From Methylobacterium ajmalii (GTDB lineage: Bacteria; Pseudomonadota; Alphaproteobacteria; Rhizobiales; Beijerinckiaceae): a stretch of DNA of 64,000 nucleotides. The position numbers were made by a program, and so were the translations under genes. The stretch's first letter is position 1. Each line of letters begins with the position of its first letter. Under the pieces are notes generated by a model. It did not search any database and was not told where the DNA came from. It saw only the letters and a program-made list of their open reading frames with translations. The DNA is taken from the NCBI RefSeq assembly GCF_016613415.1, contig NZ_JACWCT010000026.1, forward strand, positions 301 through 64,300, in the 5' to 3' direction. Shown in pieces: positions 45,598 to 56,159 of this stretch.

Positions 45598-47994
45598 TCA
45601 CGCCTCGAGGGCGGCGGTTTCCCGCACGATGTCCGGGTAGGCGCTGTCCTGGGCCGCGTCCTGCGCGGCGGCGGCCTCGTTGAGGCCGGGGCGGGGCAGG
45701 CGGACCAGCACGATCGTGCCGATGCCCTCCTCGGAGCGGATGCGCAGGCCGCCGCCGTGGAGCTCGGCGAGCGAGCGGGCGATGGCGAGGCCGAGGCCGG
45801 AGCCCTTGTAGCTGCGGGCGAAGTTGGTCTCGACCTGCTCGAACGGGTAGCCGAGTTTCGGCAGCGCCGCCTTCGGGATGCCGATGCCGCTGTCCTCGAC
45901 GAAGATGTGGACGGCGTCGAGGGCGCGGCGGGTGCGCACCGCGACCCGGCCTGCCTCGGGGGTGAACTTCACGGCGTTCTGGAGCAGGTTGACCAGGATC
46001 TGGTGCAGGGCGCGCTCGTCGGCCATCACCAGGGTGTCGGCGCTCATCTCGACGCTGACGGTGAGGCCCTTGGCGCGGGCCGGCTCGGCGATGAGCTTGA
46101 GGGCGCGCTCCAGCGCCTCGCTCACGGCGACCGGCTGCTTGGCGAGCTTCACCCGGCGGGCGTCGATGCGCGACATGTCGAGGATGTCGTCGATGACCGA
46201 GAGCAGGTAGTGCCCGCTCGATCGGATGTCGCGGCAATATTCGCGGTACTTCTCCGAGCCGAGCGACCCGAACACCTCGCTCTCCATCACCTCGGCGAAG
46301 CCCAGGATGGCGTTCAGCGGGGTGCGCAACTCGTGGCTCATGTTGGCCAGGAACTCGGATTTCGAGCGGTTGGCGCTCTCGGCCTGGGCCTTCTGGTCGA
46401 GGTAGCGCTCAGCGAGGTCGGCGAGCTGCTGGGTCTGGATCTCGAGGGTGCGGCGCGAGCGCTTGAGGTCGGAGATGGTGGCGATGAGCTGGCGCTCGGA
46501 TTCCACCAGCCGCTCCTGGTGCCGCTTGAGCGCCGTGATGTCGGTGCCGACCGAGACGTAGCCGCCGTCCTTGGTGCGGCGTTCGCTGATCTGCAGCCAG
46601 CGCCCGTCGGCGAGCTCGGCCTCGAAGGTGCGGGCCCCGGCCTCCGGGAACTCGCCGGCGGGGATCTCGCGCCGCACGGTCGGCAGCGCGGCGCGGCCCA
46701 TGATGGCGTCGTAGCGCCGGCCCGGCTGGGCCTCGTCCGTGGTCAGCGCGTGCAGGCGCCGGAACTTCGAGTTGCACAGGACGAGGCGGTTCTGCGCGTC
46801 CCACAGCACGAAGGCCTCGGACACCGCCTCGACCGCGTCGCGCAGGCGCATGTCGGCGGTGGCGGTCGATTCGGCGAGACGGCGCTGCTCCGAGATGTCG
46901 ATGACGATGCCGACGAGGTGGCGGCCGTTGTCCTCGAGGTCCTGGACGATCTCGGCCCGGGCCTTGAGCCAAACCCACTCGCCGCCGGCGCCGCGGATGC
47001 GGAACTCGTGGTCGACGGTGGTGTCGCGGGCTGCCAGCTGGCGGGCCAGCCCGTAGAGGTCGGTGTCGTCGGGGTGGACGAGGGCGTTGACGTCGCCGAA
47101 GGAGAGGAACTCCTGCTCCCGGACGTAGCCGAGGAGCTGGTACATCGAATCAGACCAGTAGATCCGGCCGCGCGGGATGTCCCAGTCCCACAGGCCGCAA
47201 CGGCCGCGGCCGAGCGCCGTGTCCAGGCGCTGGCGGACCTGCTCGCAGACCCGGTCGACGGCCCGCGCCCGGTCGGCCTGGAGCGCGTAGGCGAGGCCGG
47301 TGCAGACCACCACCAGCGCCACCGCGCCGACCAGCACCGCGGCGGTGCGCGCCCGGGTCCCCCAGATCGCCGTCACCGAATCGAGGGTCTGGACCACCGC
47401 GACCTGCGCGACCCCGGCGCCCCCCGTCACCGTCCGCACGGTGGCGAGCGCCCGCTCGCCGTTGCCGAGCACCACCGGCAGCACGCCGGCGCGCTCGCCC
47501 ATGATGCCGAGCACCTGCACCTCGCCGACGAGTTCGGCGAAGCTCCGGGGCAGGCCCGGGCGCTCCGGCAGGGCGGCCAGGATTGCATCGTCGGCGCCGA
47601 CCAGCAGGACGGTGCGGCCGGCCGGCAGGCTGCCGACGGGAAGCAGGCGGACCAGCCGCTCGCGCAGGGTCGCGGGCGTCGCCGTTTCGGGGAGGCCCAA
47701 ACCGGGCAGCGAGGCGGGCCGGGCCAGCGCCGTCGGCAGCGTGCCGGCCAGAAGGCGGGCGACGAGGTCGATCTCGCGCCGCGCATCGCCCACCACCTCC
47801 TCGCGGTGACCGGTGAGCTGCAGGGCGGTGACGGTGGCGAGGCAGATCAGGAAGGCCGCCAGCATCGCCGGGACGGCGAAGCGCAGCCAGGATTCCGCAT
47901 GGGCAAGACGCTGGTGCGCCGTCTTCGAAGACCGGCTGATCCCGAGGATCGTCGCGGCACGCTCCGAGAAGGGGGCGGGATCCGCCTCCAGCAT
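45598..47994 (-). CDS. PAS-domain sensor histidine kinase (PleC/DivJ-like)
   Basis: A 798-residue membrane kinase. Helix 1 (about residues 38-60) and helix 2 (about 220-242) enclose a roughly 160-residue periplasmic sensor region. Two PAS domains follow (about 265-380, with WDWDIPRGRIYWSDSMYQLLG, and 390-510, with FVLWDAQNRLVLCNSKFRRL), then a coiled coil, a HisKA domain with the phospho-histidine in NMSHELRTPLNAILGFAE, and a HATPase_c domain (NLLQNAVKFTP, GSGLGLAIARSLAE). The HisKA segment is close to PleC/DivJ, cell-cycle kinases of alphaproteobacteria. No receiver domain or response regulator is adjacent. The ATG two codons inside a TTG is used. Confidence 0.9.
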   Translation of the reverse strand: MLEADPAPFSERAATILGISRSSKTAHQRLAHAESWLRFAVPAMLAAFLICLATVTALQLTGHREEVVGDARREIDLVARLLAGTLPTALARPASLPGLGLPETATPATLRERLVRLLPVGSLPAGRTVLLVGADDAILAALPERPGLPRSFAELVGEVQVLGIMGERAGVLPVVLGNGERALATVRTVTGGAGVAQVAVVQTLDSVTAIWGTRARTAAVLVGAVALVVVCTGLAYALQADRARAVDRVCEQVRQRLDTALGRGRCGLWDWDIPRGRIYWSDSMYQLLGYVREQEFLSFGDVNALVHPDDTDLYGLARQLAARDTTVDHEFRIRGAGGEWVWLKARAEIVQDLEDNGRHLVGIVIDISEQRRLAESTATADMRLRDAVEAVSEAFVLWDAQNRLVLCNSKFRRLHALTTDEAQPGRRYDAIMGRAALPTVRREIPAGEFPEAGARTFEAELADGRWLQISERRTKDGGYVSVGTDITALKRHQERLVESERQLIATISDLKRSRRTLEIQTQQLADLAERYLDQKAQAESANRSKSEFLANMSHELRTPLNAILGFAEVMESEVFGSLGSEKYREYCRDIRSSGHYLLSVIDDILDMSRIDARRVKLAKQPVAVSEALERALKLIAEPARAKGLTVSVEMSADTLVMADERALHQILVNLLQNAVKFTPEAGRVAVRTRRALDAVHIFVEDSGIGIPKAALPKLGYPFEQVETNFARSYKGSGLGLAIARSLAELHGGGLRIRSEEGIGTIVLVRLPRPGLNEAAAAQDAAQDSAYPDIVRETAALEA

Positions 47995-48193
47995 ACCCAA
48001 ACCCCCAACGGAACAGAAAGACAGATGCCGCGGAGGTTTTCAGCGGGCCCCCGAATCGAGCCTCAATCTGGCATTTCCACAAGCATTTTGTCCAGCGCCC
48101 CGCATCCCGGAAATGAAGTGTTAACCAGTGATCCGGGGGGCGGCCGGCCGGGCGTCCTGCGCGATTCTACCAGGTCTCACAGGGGCTTGTGCA

Positions 48194-50851
48194 TTATCTC
48201 GCCGGGGCGAGCGAGCGCCCGACGATGTCGCTGACGTCGGGGGAGAGGCCCGGCGCCTGCGCCACCCGCCGCAGGGCCGCCTCGGCGTGGAGGCGGCGCC
48301 CGCCCTCGACCATACGCCAAGTATTGAAGGCAGTTAGCAGGCGCGCCGCGACTTGCGGATTTTTTCCGTCGAGGGCCAGCACCACCTCGGCGGTCAGGTC
48401 GTAGCCGGCCCCGTCCGGGCGGTGGAACTGGGTCGGATTGTTGAGGCTGAAGCTCGCGATCAGCGAGCGGACCCGGTTCGGGTTGCCGAGCGAGAAGGCG
48501 GCGTGGTGCATCAGGCCGCGGACCCGCTCCAGGGTGCCGGCCTCCGGGATCATCGCCTGGAGGGCGAACCACTTGTCGAGCACCAGGGGCTCGCCGCGAT
48601 AGGTCTCGCCGAAGCGGGCGAGCGCCGCCTCCCGGGCCGCGCCCGGCACGAGGCTCAGGGTGGCGAGCGCCGCGAGACGATCGGTCATCGTCGCGGCGTT
48701 CTCGACCTGACCCAGCGCCAGGGCGGTGCCGGCCTGCGGGTCGGCCGCGGTCACGAGGTCGAGGGCGGCGTTGCGCAGGGCGCGGCGCCCGGCGCTCGCG
48801 GCGTCCGGGCTGAACGGCGCGCCCTCCGGCTCGACCAGCGCCTCGCGCAGCGCCAGGAGCCGGGGCCCGAGGTCGCGGCCGAGCTGCACCCGCAGGGTCT
48901 GGCGCGCGCGCCAGATCGCGTCGGGGTCGATCTCGGCGCCGATCGCCTGGGCGATCTCCTGCTCGCCCGGCAGGGTCAGGACCAGGGCGGCGAAGGCCGG
49001 ATCGGCGAGGGCCTCGCCATCGAGGAAGGTCGCCAGCGCGGCGGCGAGGCCCGCGCCCTCCGTCCCGGCCTCCTCGGCCAGCGGGGCATTCGCGCGGGCG
49101 CGGCCGACCAGCACCTCCATGGCGAGGCTCTGGGCCGCCTGCCAGCGGTTGAAGGCGTCGTGGTCATGGGCGAGCAGCGTCAGGCGTTCGTCGCGGGTCA
49201 GCGCGTGCTCGACCTTCACCGGTGCCGAGAAGCCGCGAAACAGCGACGGCACCGGTGCCGCGTCCAGCCCGGTGAAGACCAGCGCGTCCTCGGCCCGGTC
49301 GAGCACGAACACCCCGTCGCGCACCCGCTCGCTCGCCGCCGCGACCGGGCCGCCGCCGGGGGCGACGAGGCCGAGCGCGATCGGGATCACCAGGGGCTGG
49401 GGCGCGGCACCGGCGGCCGCCTCAGTGGCGACGACCGGAAGGCTCTGGCGGAAGGTCAGCGTATAGGTTCGCGCGGCAGCGTCGTAGGCACCCGAGACCG
49501 CGACGGTCGGGGTACCGGCCTGGGCGTACCAGCGGGAAAAGGCGGCGAGATCCCGACCGCTCTCGGCGGCGAAGGCGGCCAGGAAGTCCTCGACCGTGGC
49601 GGCGGTGCCGTCGCAGGTGGTGAAGTAGCGGTCCATGCCGGCCCGGAAGGTCTCGGGCCCGAGGAGCGTGCGCAGCATCCGGACGATCTCGGCGCCCTTC
49701 TCGTAGACCGTCGCGGTGTAGAAGTTGTTGATCTCGCGATAGGCCTGCGGCCGCACCGGGTGGGCCAGCGGCCCGGCATCCTCCGGGAACTGGCGGGCGC
49801 GGAGCGTCCTCACCTCGGCGATCCGGTGGACCGGGCGCGAGCGCTCGTCGGACGAGAATTCCTGGTCGCGAAAGACCGTCAGGCCTTCCTTGAGGCAGAG
49901 CTGGAACCAGTCGCGGCAGGTCACCCGGTTGCCGGACCAGTTGTGGAAGTACTCGTGCGCGATGATCGCCTCGATGTTGGCGTAGTCCGCGTCGGTCGCG
50001 GTCTCGGGACTGGCCAGCACGTATTTGTCGTTGAAGATGTTGAGGCCCTTGTTCTCCATCGCGCCCATGTTGAAGTCGGAGACCGCGACGACGTTGAAGA
50101 CGTCGAGGTCGTAGGCGCGGCCGAAGGTGCGCTCGTCCCAGGCCATCGAGCGGGCGACCGCGTCGAGGGCGAAGTCGGCGCGGCCCTCCTTGCCGGGCTC
50201 GACGTAGACCGCGATCTCGACGTCGCGGCCCTCCATCGTGGTGAAGCGGGAGCCGACGCGGCCGAGCCGGCCGCCGACGAGGGCGAACAGGTAGGCGGGC
50301 TTGGGGTGGGGGTCGTGCCAGATCGCGTAGTGCCGGCCCGGGCCCGCCTCGCCCCGCGCGACCGGGTTGCCGTTGCCGAGCAGCACCGGCGCGGCGTCGC
50401 GGCTGCCCTCGATCCGGGTGGTGAAGACCGCCATCACGTCCGGCCGGTCGAGGAAGTAGGTGATGCGCCGGAAGCCGTCGGCCTCGCACTGGGTGCAGTA
50501 GACGCCGTTCGAGCGGTAGAGCCCCATCAGCTTGGTGTTGGTGCTCGGGTTCACCTGCGTCTCGATCTCGAGCACGAAGGGACGCTGCGGCGGCTGGTGC
50601 AGGGTGAGCGACCGGGGCGTCACCTCGATAGCGCCGGGGCCGGTCGGCTGGCCGTCGAGCGCGATGGCGACGAGCGTCAGCTCGTCACCGTCGAGGACGA
50701 GCGGCGCGCCCGGCTCGCCCGCCGGGTTCGGCCGCAAGCCCAGCGTCGCGGTGATCCGCGTCTCGGTCGGATGCAGGCGCACGTCGAGGTCGACCCGGTC
50801 GATCAGGTAGTCGCTGGGGCGGTAATCGGCGAGGCGGACGATCGTCTGCAT
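48194..50851 (-). CDS. pepN: Aminopeptidase N
   Basis: An 885-residue M1-family zinc metallopeptidase that removes N-terminal residues from peptides. The substrate motif GAMENKG is near residue 258-264. The zinc motif [14 protein letters not shown] (HExxH with the downstream Glu in [13 protein letters not shown]) is near residues 294-320. The N-terminal beta domain and the long C-terminal helical domain (DUF3458-like) fit the E. coli PepN type. The ATG gives [17 protein letters not shown]. It runs on the same strand as the upstream sensor kinase but is separated from it by 199 nt. Confidence 0.96.
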   Translation of the reverse strand: MQTIVRLADYRPSDYLIDRVDLDVRLHPTETRITATLGLRPNPAGEPGAPLVLDGDELTLVAIALDGQPTGPGAIEVTPRSLTLHQPPQRPFVLEIETQVNPSTNTKLMGLYRSNGVYCTQCEADGFRRITYFLDRPDVMAVFTTRIEGSRDAAPVLLGNGNPVARGEAGPGRHYAIWHDPHPKPAYLFALVGGRLGRVGSRFTTMEGRDVEIAVYVEPGKEGRADFALDAVARSMAWDERTFGRAYDLDVFNVVAVSDFNMGAMENKGLNIFNDKYVLASPETATDADYANIEAIIAHEYFHNWSGNRVTCRDWFQLCLKEGLTVFRDQEFSSDERSRPVHRIAEVRTLRARQFPEDAGPLAHPVRPQAYREINNFYTATVYEKGAEIVRMLRTLLGPETFRAGMDRYFTTCDGTAATVEDFLAAFAAESGRDLAAFSRWYAQAGTPTVAVSGAYDAAARTYTLTFRQSLPVVATEAAAGAAPQPLVIPIALGLVAPGGGPVAAASERVRDGVFVLDRAEDALVFTGLDAAPVPSLFRGFSAPVKVEHALTRDERLTLLAHDHDAFNRWQAAQSLAMEVLVGRARANAPLAEEAGTEGAGLAAALATFLDGEALADPAFAALVLTLPGEQEIAQAIGAEIDPDAIWRARQTLRVQLGRDLGPRLLALREALVEPEGAPFSPDAASAGRRALRNAALDLVTAADPQAGTALALGQVENAATMTDRLAALATLSLVPGAAREAALARFGETYRGEPLVLDKWFALQAMIPEAGTLERVRGLMHHAAFSLGNPNRVRSLIASFSLNNPTQFHRPDGAGYDLTAEVVLALDGKNPQVAARLLTAFNTWRMVEGGRRLHAEAALRRVAQAPGLSPDVSDIVGRSLAPAR

Positions 50852-51096
50852 GGCGGGTCTCGCGGGCGCTCGCGAACGGCGCGGGGGAACAGGGCGGGGG
50901 AACAGGGCAAGGGAACAGGGTAAGGAATCAGCCTTTGCACCGCCGTCGGCCCCAGCGCAACGCCGGAGCGATGCCGGGGCTCCGGGTGAGGGAGGCCCCG
51001 GCAGGAGAGGGCTCCCCGGAGGCCGACCCGCGCCCTAGCTACGACGCCGAAACCGGGCGGCTCCCGTGCGCCCGGCCACGAGGACGAGAGAGCGCC

Positions 51097-51537
51097 ATGG
51101 AATACCTGCACACGATGGTCCGCGTCGCCGATCTCGAGCGTGCGCTGGACTTCTACTGCAACAAGTTCGGCCTGCAGGAGGTGCGCCGCACCGAGAGCGA
51201 GAAGGGCCGCTTCACCCTGGTGTTCCTGGCCGCCCCGGGCGACGCCGCGCGGGCGAAGGACACCAAGTCGCCGCTGCTCGAGCTGACCTACAACTGGGGC
51301 CCGGAGGAGTATACCGGCGGGCGCAACTTCGGTCACCTGGCCTACCAGGTCGACGACATCTACGAGACCTGCCAGAAGCTGCAGGATGCCGGCGTGACCA
51401 TCAACCGCCCGCCGCGGGACGGCCACATGGCCTTCGTGCGCTCGCCGGACGGCATCTCGATCGAGATCCTGCAGAAGGGCGGCGCCAAGCCGCCGCAGGA
51501 GCCCTGGGCCTCGATGGAGAACACCGGCAGCTGGTAA
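51097..51537 (+). CDS. gloA: Lactoylglutathione lyase (glyoxalase I)
   Basis: A 146-residue VOC-fold metalloenzyme that converts the methylglyoxal-glutathione hemithioacetal to S-lactoylglutathione. The metal ligands are visible as YLHTMVRV (His), PLLELTYN (Glu), FGHLAYQV (His) and ISIEILQKG (Glu). Length and order match bacterial GloA. ATG at 51097 is used; it gives the usual short N terminus. Confidence 0.95.
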   Translation: MEYLHTMVRVADLERALDFYCNKFGLQEVRRTESEKGRFTLVFLAAPGDAARAKDTKSPLLELTYNWGPEEYTGGRNFGHLAYQVDDIYETCQKLQDAGVTINRPPRDGHMAFVRSPDGISIEILQKGGAKPPQEPWASMENTGSW

Positions 51538-51584
51538 AGGCCGGTGCGGGCGGGCCGCCGTCGGGGCCCGCCCGCGTCTTGAGA

Positions 51585-51755
51585 TCAGGCCCCGGCGGCC
51601 GGCGTGACGCCGAGCTCGGCGAGCTTGGCGTGGATCGCCGTGACCGGTCGCTTGAGCTTCAGGCTCATGACCGAGGCCGGGACGCCCTCCCGGGCCATGG
51701 CCCGCAGTTGCTGCACGGTGTCGAGCGTCCAGCCCGCCTCGATGTTCTCGCTCAT
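51585..51755 (-). CDS. 56-aa protein of unknown function
   Basis: A 56-residue helical protein (TLDTVQQLRAMAREGVPASVMSLKLKRP, then IHAKLAELGV). The pattern of two short helices separated by GVPASVMS resembles the small winged or helix-turn-helix-like 'SLKLKRPVTAI' proteins common in Methylobacterium and Bradyrhizobium, but no named family could be assigned. GGGAGG lies 8 nt before the ATG. It is convergent with gloA. Confidence 0.7.
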   Translation of the reverse strand: MSENIEAGWTLDTVQQLRAMAREGVPASVMSLKLKRPVTAIHAKLAELGVTPAAGA

Positions 51756-51960
51756 CAGGGTTGCCTCCCGTGTCGGCCGCACGCGTCCGTGACGCCGGCC
51801 TTGAGAGAAGCAGGTAGGGAGTATCCAGGGTCCGGCAAGCCGATCGGGCGCGGCTGCCGCCTCGACGCGGATGCGCCCGCGTCCCCTTACGTCCTCGACG
51901 CGGGCATGGCCGTGCCGCCTGCGCCTTGACGCGGCGGCTCCCGCGTCGCACATCGGCGGC

Positions 51961-52387
<427 letters not shown>

Positions 52388-52843
52388 ACCCAATTTCCCG
52401 ATGATCACATCCTCCGCCCCGCGGCGCGAACCCGCCGGGCGCGAGGATTTGTCGACGTAGAGCGCGGCGCACCCCGCGAACAGGCGGCACGGCCTCGACT
52501 TTCCCGTGGCGCCCGCCGTCGGGCACAAGCCTTCGTTAACCTTGCTGGTCTCTGATGGCACACGGACGGGTGCTGCCCGTCGCGTGTGCCCTCGCGTTGA
52601 CGACCCCAGAGGCCCATGATACCCCGAGCCACCCCGTTCCCGGCGATTCCCGCACCGGCGACCACGCCCCGCGCGAGCGGGCCCGATGGCCGCGCGGCGA
52701 TGTCGGGCGTGGACAGAGCGGCGCCCCGGCGCCGGACCCGGCCGGCCTCGGCCCGGCTCGTGCGGACTGCGGAGCACCATGGATCGTCACGCGTCAGAGC
52801 GCGCTCGCCGCGCGCGGTGTGTCGTCGTCTCGGGAGGCCGGCC
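52388..52843. other. Region between rnpB and rsmH
   Basis: A 456-nt stretch in which no mraZ gene was found, although mraZ normally precedes rsmH. An Arg/Pro-rich frame is open upstream of rsmH but looks non-coding. A strong imperfect hairpin is present at 52557-52590. The rsmH promoter must lie here; no clear -35/-10 pair was identified. Confidence 0.5.
52557..52590 (+). promoter_or_regulatory. Hairpin in the dcw cluster leader
   Basis: GGCACACGGACGGG pairs with CCCGTC-G-CGTGTGCC (14 bp with one bulged G) around a 5-nt loop. It is about 255 nt before the rsmH start and has no T-run after it. Confidence 0.45.
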
Positions 52844-53860
52844 GTGACCGACGCGCCCCACATTCCGGTCCTGCTCGACGAGGTCCTGGGCGCGCTGCGC
52901 CTCGGCGACGCGCCGGCCCGCATCATCGACGGCACCTTCGGGGCCGGCGGCTATACCAGGGCCATCCTCGCCGCCCATCCGGGCAACCAAGTGCTCGCCA
53001 TCGACCGCGACCCGACCGCGATCGCCGCCGGGCAGGCGCTGGTGGAGCGGGAGGCCGGTCGTCTCGTCCTGGTCCAGGGCCGCTTCGGCGACCTCGACGC
53101 CCTGGCGCGCGACCACGGCTTCGCCGACGCCGACGGCGTCGTCCTCGACATCGGCGTATCGTCGATGCAGCTCGACCAGCCCGAGCGCGGCTTCTCGTTC
53201 CGGTTCGAGGGCCCCCTCGACATGCGGATGGAGCGGGCCGGCGAGACCGCCGCCGACCTCGTGAACGAGGCCTCCGAGGCCGCGCTCGCCGACGTGATCT
53301 ACCATTACGGCGAGGAGCGCCGGGCCCGCGCGGTCGCCCGCGCCCTGATCGAGGCGCGCCGGCGCGGCCGCATCGAGACCACGGCGGCGCTCGCGGAGAT
53401 CGTCGCGGGCGTCGTGCGGGCGGAGCCCGGCAGCGGCATCCACCCGGCGACCCGGACGTTCCAGGCCCTGCGCATCGCGGTCAACGACGAGCTCGGCGAG
53501 TTGCAGCGGGCCCTGCACGCGGCCGAGCGGACCCTGCGCCCGGGCGGACGCCTCGCGGTGGTGACCTTCCACTCGCTCGAGGACCGCATCGCCAAGCAGT
53601 TCTTCTCGGCCCGCAGCGGCCGGGCGGTGGCCGCCTCGCGCCACCTGCCGATGGCGGCGCAGCCCGCGCCCCGCAGCTTCACCCTCGCCACCAAGGGCCC
53701 GGTCGCCGCCAGCGAGGCCGAGTGCCGGGCCAACCCGCGCGCCCGCTCGGCCAAGCTCCGGGCCGGCGAGCGCACCGACGCAGCCCCGCCGCCGCCGCTG
53801 ACGGCGCTGGAGGCCCTGGCCTCCCTGCCCGAGCCCCAGACCCGGGGAGGGCGCCGGTGA
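52844..53860 (+). CDS. rsmH: 16S rRNA (cytosine-1402-N4)-methyltransferase RsmH
   Basis: A 338-residue SAM-dependent methyltransferase (MraW), the usual second gene of dcw clusters. The N-terminal [16 protein letters not shown] motif [33 protein letters not shown], and C-terminal [16 protein letters not shown] are diagnostic. A GTG start with GGGAGG upstream is used. The last bases overlap the GTG of ftsL (GTGA). Confidence 0.95.
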   Translation: MTDAPHIPVLLDEVLGALRLGDAPARIIDGTFGAGGYTRAILAAHPGNQVLAIDRDPTAIAAGQALVEREAGRLVLVQGRFGDLDALARDHGFADADGVVLDIGVSSMQLDQPERGFSFRFEGPLDMRMERAGETAADLVNEASEAALADVIYHYGEERRARAVARALIEARRRGRIETTAALAEIVAGVVRAEPGSGIHPATRTFQALRIAVNDELGELQRALHAAERTLRPGGRLAVVTFHSLEDRIAKQFFSARSGRAVAASRHLPMAAQPAPRSFTLATKGPVAASEAECRANPRARSAKLRAGERTDAAPPPPLTALEALASLPEPQTRGGRR

Positions 53861-54303
53861 TCCGCCTCCTGCACCTCGCGGCGATCGCCGGGCTCATCGC
53901 CTCGGCCATCTACGCCTACTCGATCAAGTACGACACGCTCTACCAGGCCGAGCAGGTCGCGAAGCTCAAGACCCGCCTGCGCAAGGAGCGCGACGCGATC
54001 GCGGTCCTGCGCGCCGAGTGGCAGCTGCTGACCCGGCCCGACCGGCTCCAGGGCGCGGTCGACAAGTACCTGACGCTGGAGCCGATCGGCACCAGCCACC
54101 TCGCGCGGCTCGCCGACCTGCCCGCCAAGGTCGATCGCGGCGACGAGATCGCCCGCAAGCTCGAGGCGCTCGGCCTCGGCGCCACCGCGACCCCGGCCGC
54201 CAAGGACCGCGCCCCCTCGACCACCGGCGCCACCGCGGCCCGGCCCGAGGAGCCCCGCACCACCGGCTCCACCTCCACCCGCACCCCGACCGCCAAGAGG
54301 TAG
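53857..54303 (+). CDS. ftsL: Cell division protein FtsL
   Basis: A 148-residue bitopic protein. One membrane helix (about residues 3-22) is followed by a coiled-coil periplasmic part ([20 protein letters not shown], then [15 protein letters not shown]), the pattern conserved in FtsL despite low sequence identity. The Thr/Ala/Pro/Arg-rich C-terminal tail (about 110-148) is disordered. FtsL joins FtsB and FtsQ in the divisome. The GTG start overlaps rsmH, and the gene lies in the expected place between rsmH and ftsI. Confidence 0.9.
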   Translation: MIRLLHLAAIAGLIASAIYAYSIKYDTLYQAEQVAKLKTRLRKERDAIAVLRAEWQLLTRPDRLQGAVDKYLTLEPIGTSHLARLADLPAKVDRGDEIARKLEALGLGATATPAAKDRAPSTTGATAARPEEPRTTGSTSTRTPTAKR

Positions 54304-54308
54304 GCGCC

Positions 54309-56159
54309 GTGACCCAGGATTCGGACTTCCAGGCTCACGCTCCCCTCGACCCGGACGCCATGCCGGAGACCGGCGCGCAGCCCGTGGACGACGCCCCCCA
54401 GCCCGCGCCCGGCCGCAGCCTCGCCGCGCTGCTGCGCGGCGGCGTGCTGGCGATGTTCCGCCTCTCGGTCGAGCGCAGCGCCGCCCGCGTCGGGCTCGTC
54501 AGCCTGGTCTTCGGCGCTGTGTTCCTCACCCTGATGGGCCGGCTCGCCAGCTTCGCGCTGTTTCCCGACGATCCGGTCACCGCCTCGGCCCGCCGCGCCG
54601 AGGCCGGCGGCACGACCCAGATCCGGCCCGACATCATCGACCGCAACGGCGAGATCCTGGCCACCGACATCCGCACCGTCTCGGTCTTCGCCGAGCCGAA
54701 GAACATCTACGACAAGGACGAGGCGGTCGAGCTGCTCACCGCCGTCCTGCCGGAGATCAACGCCCGCGACCTGCGCGAGAAGCTGTCGTCGAAGAAGGGC
54801 TTCGTCTGGGTCAAGCGCGAGATCACCCCGCGCCAGCAGGTCGAGGTGCATCGCCTCGGCATCCCGGGCGTCGGCTTCCTGCCGGACCACAAGCGTGTCT
54901 ACCCGAACGGCACTGCGGCCGCCCACATCCTCGGCGTGACCAACCTCGACAATGTCGGCATCGCCGGCATCGAGAAGTACATCGACCGCCAGGGCCTGCG
55001 CGACCTCACCAGCCTCGGCTTCGTCGAGAAGTCGGCCGACATGGCGCCGGTCCAGCTGTCGATCGACCTGCGGGCCCAGCACGCGGTGCGCGACGAGCTG
55101 GCCTGGGGCATGGAGCATTACCGCGCCAAGGCGGCGGCCGGCCTGATCCTCGACGTGACCACCGGCGAGGTGATCGCCCTCGCCTCGCTGCCCGATTTCG
55201 ACCCCAACGAGCCGAAGGACGCGCTCGATCCCGACCGCATCAACCGGATGAACGTCGGCGTCTACGAGATGGGCTCGACATTCAAGGCGATGACGCTCGC
55301 CATGGCGCTCGATTCGGGCAAGTTCAACGTCAACTCGACCTTCGACACCCGCGGCGGCGTGCTGCACTGGGGCCGGCAGAAGATCCACGAGTACCACGGC
55401 ACCAACCGGGTCATCACGATGCCAGAGGTGTTCACCCACTCGTCGAACATCGGCTCGGCCAAGATGGCGCTCGGCATCGGCGTGCCCGGCCACAAGGCCT
55501 TCCTCAAGAAGATGGGCCTGCTCGACCGCCTGCGCACCGAATTGCCGGAGAGCGCCGAGCCGATCATCCCGCCGCGCTGGACCGAGATCAACACGATCAC
55601 CATCGCGTTCGGCCACGGCCTCGCCGTGGCGCCGCTCCAGGCCTCGGCGGCGGTGGCGGCGATCGCCAATGGCGGCTTCCTGATGACGCCGACCTTCCTC
55701 AAGCGGACCGAGGCCGAGGCGCGCGAGAAGGCGACGCAGGTGCTCTCGGCCCAGACCAGCGAGGCGATGCGCTACATCATGCGCCTCAACGCCACCGAGG
55801 GCTCGGCCAAGAAGGCGGCGATTCCCTACTACTACGTCGGCGGCAAGACCGGCACCGCCGAGAAGGTCATCCGCGGCCGCTACGTCAAGAACCGGCTGTT
55901 CACGACCTTCATGGCGGCCGCCCCCATGGACAAGCCCAAATACCTGTTCGTCACGATCATGGACGAGCCGCAGGCGGTCGCGGCGGAATCGGGCTCCTAC
56001 GCCACCGCGGCCTGGAACTCCGGCGTCGTGACCGGCCGGGTCATCGCCCGCGTCGCCCCGATCCTCGGCCTGCCGCCGCAATTCGAGCCGCCGGCCAAGC
56101 CCTTCCCGCTGATGGTCAAGCTCGGCGCCTATCACGTCAACCAGGTGGACGGGCGATGA
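54309..56159 (+). CDS. ftsI: Septal peptidoglycan transpeptidase FtsI (PBP3)
   Basis: A 616-residue class B penicillin-binding protein. A roughly 50-residue Pro/Ala-rich cytoplasmic tail and one membrane helix (about 60-80) precede the pedestal domain, then the transpeptidase domain with the three active-site motifs: S323-T-F-K326 (SxxK), S378-S-N380 (SxN) and K513-T-G515 (KTG). It cross-links septal peptidoglycan with FtsW. The GTG start is 5 nt after the ftsL stop, and the stop overlaps the murE ATG (ATGA). Confidence 0.95.
   Translation: MTQDSDFQAHAPLDPDAMPETGAQPVDDAPQPAPGRSLAALLRGGVLAMFRLSVERSAARVGLVSLVFGAVFLTLMGRLASFALFPDDPVTASARRAEAGGTTQIRPDIIDRNGEILATDIRTVSVFAEPKNIYDKDEAVELLTAVLPEINARDLREKLSSKKGFVWVKREITPRQQVEVHRLGIPGVGFLPDHKRVYPNGTAAAHILGVTNLDNVGIAGIEKYIDRQGLRDLTSLGFVEKSADMAPVQLSIDLRAQHAVRDELAWGMEHYRAKAAAGLILDVTTGEVIALASLPDFDPNEPKDALDPDRINRMNVGVYEMGSTFKAMTLAMALDSGKFNVNSTFDTRGGVLHWGRQKIHEYHGTNRVITMPEVFTHSSNIGSAKMALGIGVPGHKAFLKKMGLLDRLRTELPESAEPIIPPRWTEINTITIAFGHGLAVAPLQASAAVAAIANGGFLMTPTFLKRTEAEAREKATQVLSAQTSEAMRYIMRLNATEGSAKKAAIPYYYVGGKTGTAEKVIRGRYVKNRLFTTFMAAAPMDKPKYLFVTIMDEPQAVAAESGSYATAAWNSGVVTGRVIARVAPILGLPPQFEPPAKPFPLMVKLGAYHVNQVDGR

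Noticed and set aside
48353..50923. Long plus-strand open frame opposite pepN
   Set aside because: It is the shadow of a complete, motif-verified pepN gene and has no domain of its own.
52616..52843. 76-codon N-terminal extension of rsmH
   Set aside because: The extension is Arg/Pro/Ala-rich, absent from known RsmH proteins, and overlaps the leader; GTG at 52844 has a good ribosome-binding site and gives the canonical N terminus.
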